DNA from: Arthrobacter sp. SO3
GTDB lineage: Bacteria > Actinomycetota > Actinomycetes > Actinomycetales > Micrococcaceae
Assembly (NCBI RefSeq): GCF_020532825.1
Contig: NZ_MQTS01000183.1
Span: forward strand, 1 to 35,579
Direction of reading: 5' to 3'
DNA: 35,579 nucleotides
The translations under genes and the position numbers were made by a program. Shown here piece by piece: positions 26,173-35,579 of this stretch; position 1 is the first letter of the stretch, and each line of letters begins with the position of its first letter. The notes below the pieces were generated by a model. It saw only the letters and a program-made list of their open reading frames with translations, was not told the origin of the DNA and ran no database searches.

Positions 26173-26247
26173 GGTTCCTCCAGGGTGCCTGTGCCTGAGC
26201 GTTTCGATAGACCCAAACCCTACCCGACGGCGGCCTGCGGCCCGGCC

Positions 26248-26751
26248 TTACAGCTCCTGGCGGTAAACCAGCAGCTTGATGTCGGTGTCCGGCACCACCC
26301 AGTCACGCTCGGGGGCCCGCTGGAAGCCGGTCTTGAGATAGAGTCCGTGGGCGCTTTCCCAGGTCAGGCCCGTGGTCAGCGCCACGGCGCTGATCCCGGG
26401 CATCGACCGGGCATGTTCGAGGATGGCGTGGACCATGGCCTTGCCGGCGCCACTGCGCTGAACGGCCGGATCCACGACGAGCATACGGAATTCCAGCTCA
26501 TCGCTTCGGGCGATGTCCGCGTAGGGTTCGCCGGCAACGGCCAGGGTCACGGAGCCGACGATGCGGCCCGCGCGTTCCGCCACCCAGATGGTGGCCTTTG
26601 CGGCCCGCCGGGCCACGTCCTGGATCTGCCGCATGTAGGGGTGGTCGGCGCTCTCGAAGTAGCCGGCGGCAAGGTAGGCGTCCCGGGTGATGCGCGCAAT
26701 CGCGTCGTAGTCGGCCGGAACTGCAGGGCGGATGATGATCTGGGGATGCAC
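26248..26751 (-). CDS. GNAT-family N-acetyltransferase
   Basis: A 167-aa single-domain GNAT enzyme that would use acetyl-CoA to acetylate an unknown amine. The acetyl-CoA motif A is LEFRMLVVDPAVQRSGAGKAM (about residues 86-105), with Q98-xx-G101-x-G103. The acceptor motif B, ALYxKxGF-like, appears as AHGLYLKTGFQR. The start is probably GTG at 26751; the ATG 8 nt upstream is in another frame. It lies between the inositol monophosphatase gene and the helical hypothetical, all on the same strand. Confidence 0.85.
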   Translation of the reverse strand: MHPQIIIRPAVPADYDAIARITRDAYLAAGYFESADHPYMRQIQDVARRAAKATIWVAERAGRIVGSVTLAVAGEPYADIARSDELEFRMLVVDPAVQRSGAGKAMVHAILEHARSMPGISAVALTTGLTWESAHGLYLKTGFQRAPERDWVVPDTDIKLLVYRQEL

Positions 26752-26858
26752 CTGTCCATGCTACGGGCGGGTGGGGCTGGCGGGCCGCGGAACGGCAGTT
26801 TCCGTGACTGAACTATCAGAACGGGCCCGCCCGTGCGGATCGGCCCGCAACGGCCGGG

Positions 26859-30019
<3,161 letters not shown>

Positions 30020-30064
30020 TCAGGATTACCCGGTGCCGTGCCGCGCCAGGGCCGGGGCCGCACC

Positions 30065-30129
30065 AGGCGGCCGGGACGGTTCCTGGCCGCTGCAGCGCCC
30101 TGAATCGGCGGGGGCTGCAACGGCCGCCT
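30065..30129. repeat. Hairpin, family B copy 1
   Basis: GGCCGCTGCAGC (30085-30096) pairs with GCTGCAACGGCC (30114-30125) with one mismatch. An alternative outer pairing joins AGGCGGCCG (30065-30073) to 30121-30129. It lies 26 nt beyond the stop of the alcohol dehydrogenase remnant and shares the arm GCTGCAACGGCC with copy 2 at 31072. Confidence 0.75.
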
Positions 30130-30154
30130 GACGGCGGGTCTCGAACAGTGGGCT

Positions 30155-31003
30155 CTACTCGTACAGGGCGATGAAACGGCCAACCACGCCGCCGGCGCGC
30201 AGTTGGTCGATCGCGCCAGGGATCCCCGCCTGGGTGATGAGGTTCATGGGCGGGTTCAGCTGGCCGGATTTCATCAGCTCGTAGATGCCCTCGAGGTCTT
30301 GCTTCGTGCCGGACTTGGAGCCCTTGATCGAGAGCTGGGTTGATGATGAGCGGTGGGTGTTGATGGTGGACTCAAGGCGGTTCATGCCGACCTGGACGAG
30401 GGTGCCGAACTCGGCGAGCGTCTCGATGGCAGCGGAGGTGGTGGTGCCGAAGCCGGCGTAGTCGACGATGAGGTCGAGGTTCTTGTCCTTGAACGCCTCG
30501 ATCGAGTCGGCAACACCCGCGAGGCCGATCTCGTCGGCGGGTTTCTGCGTCTCGGGGTTGACCTCGGCGCCGTACACCTCAGCGCCGGCCAGCACGGCCA
30601 CCCGGGCGCCGACGTACCCGAGTCCGATCACGCCGACTTTCATGCCGTCCTTGGCGCCGCCGACGGCCATGATGGCGTGGTTGGAGGTGAGGCCGGCGTC
30701 GGTCGCCATCGCGCCGAGCTCGAACGGGACTTCATCGGGGAGCCTGACGAGGTTGTCCGAGGTCGCCAGCAGCCTGGGGCCGAAGCCGCCGTCCCACTTG
30801 CCGTAACCGAGGGCATCGCCGTCGCCCATCACGGGGGCGAGACCCACCCGGTCACCGACGTTCCACTGTCCCATGCCCTCGCCGACCTCGGTGATGACGC
30901 CGGCGTTCTCGTGTCCCATGGTGCGCGGGAGGTGAGGGAAGAGCGGCATCCAACCGGGATCGTCCAGTGCGGTCACATCGGAGTGGCAGACTCCCGCGGG
31001 CAC
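30155..31003 (-). pseudogene. 5'-truncated zinc alcohol dehydrogenase remnant
   Basis: A 282-codon open frame that begins inside a medium-chain dehydrogenase. Its first residues (PAGVCHSDV) are the catalytic-zinc Cys motif, which normally lies near residue 37-40. An in-frame TAG stands 12 nt (four codons) upstream of the only nearby start (GTG 31003), with no ribosome site, so about 35 N-terminal residues are lost. GHENAG and the Rossmann GLGYVG remain, but no structural-zinc cysteines are present between VGLAPV and KWDGGFG. An odd run RSSSTQ with TCA codons (about 30340) suggests a local frame disturbance. Hairpins of one family lie on both sides. Function probably lost. Confidence 0.7.
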
Positions 31004-31071
31004 CCTACGCCGGGTCTAAGACCGGCCCGAAGCGCCGAGGGAACTCCCGGAAAACTGTCCCTTAACAAGCC

Positions 31072-31116
31072 GTGGCCGTTGCAACTCCCGCTATCAAGGG
31101 GGGCTGCAACGGCCAC
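31072..31116. repeat. Hairpin, family B copy 2
   Basis: GTGGCCGTTGCAAC (31072-31085) pairs with GCTGCAACGGCCAC (31103-31116) with one A-C mismatch, and C-rich and G-rich inner parts extend it. It lies 46 nt beyond the WXG100 stop and just upstream of the dehydrogenase remnant. Confidence 0.8.
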
Positions 31117-31162
31117 CAGAACTCCGGAGTTGCCTCCGGGCCGTGTGCTGTCGATCCTGGGC

Positions 31163-31426
31163 TTAGCGGGAAGCGCTTTCCTGCTCCGTGGCGTTGCGGC
31201 TGGCGTGCTTGCCGGCCTCCTGCAGCGCCTGGGACACCTTCGCCAGCGCGGCGACGTGCTGGCCGTTCCACTCGCTGCGGAACTTGTCCGCGTCCGGGCC
31301 CTTCCAGTCGGTGCCCTCAAGCACCTTGGTCAGCAGCGACTTCTGCTTGTCGATCTCCGACGAACCCGCCTGCAGCTTCGTCCCAAGAGTCTTGAGCTGA
31401 GCTATGTCTGCGCCCCAAATAGCCAT
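31163..31426 (-). CDS. WXG100 (ESAT-6-like) family protein
   Basis: An 87-aa helical-hairpin protein with the central W41-K42-G43 turn (TDWKGPDADKF) and no signal peptide, typical of WXG100 substrates of type VII secretion. The N-terminal helix has MAIWGADIAQLKTL. There is no EccC, EccD or second WXG100 gene in the window, so it is an orphan here. The tail ends HASRNATEQESASR, without a clear YxxxD/E secretion signal. GAGGAG lies 8 nt before the ATG. Confidence 0.88.
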   Translation of the reverse strand: MAIWGADIAQLKTLGTKLQAGSSEIDKQKSLLTKVLEGTDWKGPDADKFRSEWNGQHVAALAKVSQALQEAGKHASRNATEQESASR

Positions 31427-31572
31427 TCGAAAATCTCCTCCAATAAAGTGAACGGACCCGGGCCCTGCCGGCGTCCCCCAAAGGCCCCCGGCTGTTCCCG
31501 GAAGTCCATTGCCTCGAACCTACCCTGTCCGCCGAAAAAGTGTCGATGGGCACCCCTCCCCATCCCGCCGGG

Positions 31573-32766
31573 TCAGGCCAGCAGGTTGTAGACGTCGAGC
31601 CCGAAGCGGTTCAGTCCCGGTGTGCCGGCGTAGCCAAGGTAGGGCAGTCCGAAGGTGTCTTCGATGCTGGCCAGCAGGCTGTAGTGGTTGTACGGGGTGG
31701 TGGACCAGGTGCCCCCCTTGGTGAACGGGGAAAGGACCAGGGCTCCGACCCTGCCGCCGCCTGGGCCGGTGATGCCCGGCAGCGGGGAGTTTGGTCCGGG
31801 GCCTTCCCCGCAGCAGGCGGTGGCATCGGACTGCGGGCCGTCTGATTCGTCGAACGTAATCACCAGGACGCCGTCCTGCTTGAATGCCGGGGACGATGTA
31901 ATAGCCGGCACCCACTGCTTCAGCCACTCGTCGGCACTGGGCAGGCCGCCGGGCTGCCCGTCCGCACACGGGGAGTCGTGGCCGTCGTGGCAGAGGTTCG
32001 GCGTGATCATGGACAGGTTGGGGGTGGTGGCGGTCGAGGTCAGGTCCGTCTTCAGGGCGCTGAGGTCGACGTCGTTCCTGGCGCAGTCCGGCGAGTCGGT
32101 GATCCCGGCGAAGTAGACGAACGGGTTGTGGCGGGCCGCGTACTGGTCTCCGGCTTTGGCCTTTTGGGTGTCGTCGACCGCGCCGAGTGCGGGGTGCCGG
32201 CAGGGGGTGCCCATGTCCTCCATGTAGCCCTTCCAGGTCTTTCCTGCGGCCGTTAGCTGTCCAGCGACGGTGGGGACGCTGGACGGGAAGACGCAGCCGT
32301 CGCCGACTGCCTGGCCCGGGCTGGCCGTCCCGGTGCCGACGAACGGTGTGTAGCTCTGGCAGTCGGCCTGCATCTGGGGGTTTGGCCCCTGTCCGGAAAT
32401 CTGTGCCACGTAGTTGGGCTGGGAGTTGTGGGCTGTTCCGAAGTACTGGTTCAGCAGCACCCCCTGGGCCCGGAGGGTCTGGGACAGATACGGGGCGGCC
32501 GACGCCGGACCCCAGGTTTCGTCGTAGCCCTTGTTCTCGAGGTTGATGACGAAGACGTGCTTCGCGCCGGGCAGATAGCTTTGGGCCTGCGGAGCCATCG
32601 GAGCGCCGGCGGTGGCAGCCGGCTGGGCGGGTCCGGAGACGATCGCTGCCGCAGCGAGCAGAACGACGGCCGCGGCGGAGGCGCGCAGGGCGAGCCGCCG
32701 GCGGCGCCTGCGGGTGCCAGAGGTCGCCGTCGTGTGATCTGTGGTGGTGTTCAAGGGAGCTTCCAT
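31573..32766 (-). CDS. Exported phosphoesterase-family protein
   Basis: A 397-aa protein of the PF04185-type phosphoesterase family (AcpA/phospholipase C-like). The N-terminus has six consecutive Arg followed by a hydrophobic stretch (about residues 25-45) and an Ala-rich signal region, so it is exported, probably by Sec. VFVINLENKGYDETWG carries the active-site Glu-Asn, and LVITFDESDG the conserved Asp-Glu. Several Cys (C in CQSYTP, TPCRHP, NLCHDGHDSPC, ATACC) could form disulfides outside the cell. The ATG at 32766 overlaps the preceding gene's end by 16 nt; the two are likely coexpressed. Confidence 0.85.
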   Translation of the reverse strand: MEAPLNTTTDHTTATSGTRRRRRRLALRASAAAVVLLAAAAIVSGPAQPAATAGAPMAPQAQSYLPGAKHVFVINLENKGYDETWGPASAAPYLSQTLRAQGVLLNQYFGTAHNSQPNYVAQISGQGPNPQMQADCQSYTPFVGTGTASPGQAVGDGCVFPSSVPTVAGQLTAAGKTWKGYMEDMGTPCRHPALGAVDDTQKAKAGDQYAARHNPFVYFAGITDSPDCARNDVDLSALKTDLTSTATTPNLSMITPNLCHDGHDSPCADGQPGGLPSADEWLKQWVPAITSSPAFKQDGVLVITFDESDGPQSDATACCGEGPGPNSPLPGITGPGGGRVGALVLSPFTKGGTWSTTPYNHYSLLASIEDTFGLPYLGYAGTPGLNRFGLDVYNLLA

Positions 32767-34019
32767 CCGTCGGCGAGGGCCTTCTCTTTCAGTCCTGACC
32801 ACTCCTCGGCCGGAGGCGGCCCCACCGGGGAGCAGGCCGGCCCGGCAACGAACGGCGGGACCAGGTACTTGGGGGCGGTCAGGTTTGCCGGTGTGCCGAA
32901 GTCCAGCACCTCGGCAATGTTCCGGGCGGCCTTGTCCCTGGGCGTCAGGGGCGGCAGGTTCCACCGCCACTCGATGGCTTTCAGGACCGAAGTGTGGTCG
33001 TAGACGTCGTGGGCGACGTACCGTCGTCGGGCGCGCGGTGAGATGACCACGGAGGGCACCCGGAAGCCGCGCAGTGCCGTGTCCGTGCTCGTGTCCGGGG
33101 CGCTGGCCGGGGGGACGTGGTCGTAAAAGCCGCCCCACTCGTCATAGTTGATCACCAGCATCGTGTTGGCCCAGCCAGGGCCGGTGGTGACGGCGTTGTA
33201 GACCTCTGCCAGGAAAAGTTCGCCGGCGCGGATGTCGGCGTGCGGGTGGTCATCCCCCGAGGTGCCGGAGCCTTCATCGGTGAAACGGGGGTCCACGAAG
33301 GACACCGCTGGGAGGCTGCCGGCAGCACAGTCCGTGAGGAATTCTGAGTAGTGGTGCGAGATTCCGAGGTACTTCGGGCCCCACAGCGCGGTGAACGGTA
33401 TGTCACCGTAGTAGTACTTGCCGGACACTCCGGCGGTGGACAGCCGGTCCCAGATGGTCGGGAGCGTGGACGTCACGGTGGAGTTATGGAGCCTGTCCGT
33501 TGCGGCGGCGTGCTGGTAGAACCTGTTCGGGTAGGTTTCGGCCATCGTGGCGGCGAAGTACCGGTCGCAGACCGTCCAGTCCGGTCCCGACTGCCGCCAG
33601 AAGTCGAGGTCGGCGGCGGCGTAATAGCCGACGGCGAACTCGTCGTTTTCGCCTGCGCGCAGCCAGCCGTTGTTTTTGCCGTCGTTGTACTCGATCCGGC
33701 CGCCCTCGTAGGAGTGGTCCGGGTCCGGGTGCCCGCAGCCCTGAAAATCCGTCAGATGATACGTGGTGTGCGGAATACCGTAGCGGTCCGTGTAGCTCAG
33801 GCCGTCCTGTTTGCCGTCCGCACCAGGCATCCACCCCACGAAGTGGTCAAAGGAACGGTTTTCCATCATCACGACGATGATGTGCTCGATCCCGGAGCTG
33901 GTGGCAGCCGGCAGCGGGGGCGGGGCCGCATCGGCGGGCCAGGCCGAGGCCCCCGCGACCACCGCGCCGGCCGCGGCCGTACCTGCAACACCCAAAAAAC
34001 TGCGTCTTGAAACGTTCAC
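32751..34019 (-). CDS. Tat-exported phospholipase C-like phosphoesterase
   Basis: A 422-aa protein of the same PF04185-type family. The first residues VSRRSFLGVAG followed by a hydrophobic Ala-rich core (about 8-31) form a Tat signal. HIIVVMMENRSFDHFVGWMPG (about 46-65) is the phospholipase C/AcpA active-site entry, and SFVDPRFTDEG, DDHPHADIRAGE and INYDEWGGFYDHVPP supply further metal and catalytic residues. Typical substrates are phospholipids or phosphate monoesters, perhaps for phosphate supply. GTG start at 34019 with AAGGAAA upstream. It overlaps the second phosphoesterase by 16 nt. Confidence 0.88.
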   Translation of the reverse strand: MNVSRRSFLGVAGTAAAGAVVAGASAWPADAAPPPLPAATSSGIEHIIVVMMENRSFDHFVGWMPGADGKQDGLSYTDRYGIPHTTYHLTDFQGCGHPDPDHSYEGGRIEYNDGKNNGWLRAGENDEFAVGYYAAADLDFWRQSGPDWTVCDRYFAATMAETYPNRFYQHAAATDRLHNSTVTSTLPTIWDRLSTAGVSGKYYYGDIPFTALWGPKYLGISHHYSEFLTDCAAGSLPAVSFVDPRFTDEGSGTSGDDHPHADIRAGELFLAEVYNAVTTGPGWANTMLVINYDEWGGFYDHVPPASAPDTSTDTALRGFRVPSVVISPRARRRYVAHDVYDHTSVLKAIEWRWNLPPLTPRDKAARNIAEVLDFGTPANLTAPKYLVPPFVAGPACSPVGPPPAEEWSGLKEKALADGWKLP

Positions 34020-34488
34020 GTCGGATACTTTCCTTGTCGGGTGCGGCTTCCATTGCCACCCAGGGTGGCTTGGCCAGCCGGAGGTCTAATCGATCTCGGG
34101 GCGGACTAGTTACGCGCTGCCGGCCCCGTGGCCGCAGCAGTGGCGGACGGTGTCCGGGAGTTGGCTGGCTCCACAGCAGCGCAGAGGCAGGGGCGCATGC
34201 CGTGCCAGCCGGTTGGATGCAGCGGGAAGTTACTGACGGGTTTAGTTCACGCCCAAAAGTAGATCACGGAAGGGTTACGGTCCGGGTCGATATGGGGGTC
34301 CGTTTATGCAGTGTTCATGGCGCGTTCTTGTCAGTACCCCTGGGGTTCACTTGGCGGCAAATCGCCGCCCGGAGACCGGCTTCCGTCGTGAGCCAATCGC
34401 CGCGGCGCGACCGTGCCCCAATGCGCGCAGCCAAAAGCGCCGGTCCGGCCCGGACCGCTAGGCTGGACCCGACGGAAGCGGGGAACCC
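34020..34488. other. Long divergent intergenic region
   Basis: This 469-nt gap separates the phosphoesterase pair and the GAF-SpoIIE gene. The open frames inside it have no recognisable product and poor codon character. I find no strong palindrome. GTTTA at 34240 and GGGTTA at 34272 resemble the two halves of a SigB-type promoter but are too far apart (27 nt). I regard it as promoter DNA without an identified site. Confidence 0.5.
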
Positions 34489-35579
34489 GTGCCAATTGAC
34501 GAGAGTCTCACTATTACAGAGCCGGAACGGATAGCAGCTTTGCACCGTCTCAAGCTCATGGATACGCCCGCGGAGGAGCGGTTCGACCGGATTACCAGGG
34601 CCGCGCGGGAGTTCTTCGGCGTCCCGTTGGCCGCCGTCAATCTCGTGGACTCCGACCGCCTGTTCGTAAAGTCGCCCCAGGGCCTCGCACGCTCCACAGT
34701 CCCCCGCCATGAGACTTTCTGCGACGCCACCGTCACGTCGCCCGACATCCTCGTGGTCCCCGACGCGACGGCCGACCGCCGCTTCGCAGGGCTCCCTGAT
34801 GTTGCCGGTATCCGCGGTGTCCGCTTTTACGCTGGGCGTCCTCTTAATGCCGAGCCCGGAAGCCGGGTCGGCACCCTGTGCCTTTTCGACACACGACCGC
34901 GCGAGCTCTCCGCCACCGAACTCCGCCACCTGGACGAACTCGGAGCATGGGCCGAAGCAGAGATCCGGGACTCCGCAGACCGTGACCGGGCCCGCGCAAC
35001 CCAACAGGCCCTGCTTCCCGCCGCTGCGCCCGCCGGCTCCGAATACGATGTGGCAGGGCTATGCCTTCCAAAAGCCGACGTCGGCGGGGACTTCTATTCA
35101 TGGGAGGAATCCGGGGGAAGCCTGTGCCTGGCCATTGCCGATGTCATGGGCAAAGGCACAGCTGCAGCCCTCATGGCAGCCACTGTCCGGAGCGCCATCC
35201 AGAGCACTGGCAGCCAGCATCCCGGCACCGTCCTGGACATTGCCAGCGGCCGGCTCGCCCACGATCTCGACAGGACCACTACCTTCGCCACGGCCTTTCT
35301 GGCCACCCTCGACACGGTCACCGGGCAGCTCCGATACGCAGACGCCGGGCATGGCCTGACCATGCTCGTTTCCCCGGACGGTTCCCACCGCCGCCTGCAC
35401 AGCAGCGGCCTGCCTCTGGGCATCGGCGAACCGGGGTCCTGGACGACGTCGACTACGGTGATAGGGCCCGGGGACACACTGGCCAGCTTCACCGACGGTG
35501 TCCTGGATCTCTACGGCGGGACGCTGACTGCCCTCGATAAACTCGCTGAAGTCATCCGGAACAGTCCTCCGTCAGCCGT
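34489..35579 (+). CDS. GAF-SpoIIE PP2C-type protein phosphatase (3' end outside window)
   Basis: A reading frame of at least 363 codons that is still open at the window edge. An N-terminal GAF domain (about 30-160, with LAAVNLVDSDRLFVKSPQGL and RVGTLCLFDTRP) is followed by a SpoIIE/PP2C domain. The metal-binding aspartates are visible at D201 (ADVGGDFYSW), D218 (AIADVMGKG) and D336 (SFTDGVLD), with the ADAGHG motif near 285-289. Such proteins usually dephosphorylate an anti-sigma antagonist in general-stress or partner-switch signalling. No anti-sigma gene is seen here. GTG start at 34489 with GGGGAA just upstream. The rest of the gene lies beyond the window. Confidence 0.88.
   Translation, partial: MPIDESLTITEPERIAALHRLKLMDTPAEERFDRITRAAREFFGVPLAAVNLVDSDRLFVKSPQGLARSTVPRHETFCDATVTSPDILVVPDATADRRFAGLPDVAGIRGVRFYAGRPLNAEPGSRVGTLCLFDTRPRELSATELRHLDELGAWAEAEIRDSADRDRARATQQALLPAAAPAGSEYDVAGLCLPKADVGGDFYSWEESGGSLCLAIADVMGKGTAAALMAATVRSAIQSTGSQHPGTVLDIASGRLAHDLDRTTTFATAFLATLDTVTGQLRYADAGHGLTMLVSPDGSHRRLHSSGLPLGIGEPGSWTTSTTVIGPGDTLASFTDGVLDLYGGTLTALDKLAEVIRNSPPSA

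Noticed and set aside
34240-34277. SigB-like promoter before the GAF-SpoIIE gene
   Set aside because: The two half motifs are 27 nt apart, well beyond the usual spacer.
34007-35004. Open frames on both strands around the start of the GAF-SpoIIE gene
   Set aside because: They lack ribosome sites and recognisable motifs, and the true frame (from 34489) explains the region.

Overview
The window is a high-GC chromosome segment from an actinobacterium, most likely a soil Micrococcaceae of the Arthrobacter/Pseudarthrobacter type. The evidence is strong G/C bias at third codon positions, two SAM-IV type riboswitches, a gatC-gatA-gatB operon, an NAD-dependent ligA with an actinobacterial-looking insertion, an orphan WXG100 protein and a GAF-SpoIIE phosphatase. 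The genus is inferred. I see no rRNA, tRNA, CRISPR array, transposase or phage gene. The content is mainly core metabolism and catabolism with short, hairpin-rich intergenic gaps.

Layout. 1-3623: valine/propionate-type catabolism, mmsB-mmsA on the minus strand with a divergent LysR regulator. 3672-5150: a terminator hairpin and an MHS-family proton symporter. 5333-8248: methionine biosynthesis, metY and metX, each behind its own SAM-IV riboswitch and -10 box. 8439-10793: a glyoxalase-fold (VOC) protein, a CPBP membrane protein and a histidine phosphatase. 10790-16589: threonine dehydrogenase, 2-amino-3-ketobutyrate CoA ligase, a DauA-like FAD amino acid dehydrogenase and imidazolonepropionase (tdh-kbl-FAD-hutI, minus), with a divergent LysR gene. 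16654-20856: a membrane-anchored DUF5666-like protein, then gatC-gatA-gatB. 21018-25062: a CitMHS citrate/metal transporter divergent from a CitA/CitB-type two-component system. 25164-29983: a RidA-like protein, a helical hypothetical, a GNAT acetyltransferase, an inositol-monophosphatase-like enzyme and ligA. 30155-31003: a 5'-truncated zinc alcohol dehydrogenase remnant. 31163-34019: an orphan WXG100 protein and two overlapping exported phosphoesterases. 34489-end: a GAF-SpoIIE phosphatase cut by the window edge.

The most unusual structure is not a gene. Three long inverted repeats (9168, 20939, 25080) sit at gene 3' ends. They share a fixed outer arm (AACGCGGGGTCAC) and a similar inner core (about CCCATCCGG), but a 5-bp middle segment differs in every copy and largely stays self-complementary. 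A second hairpin family (core GCTGCAACGGCC) lies on both sides of the broken alcohol dehydrogenase. Both look like dispersed intergenic elements that also serve as transcript ends. I found no clearly new enzymatic or defence system.
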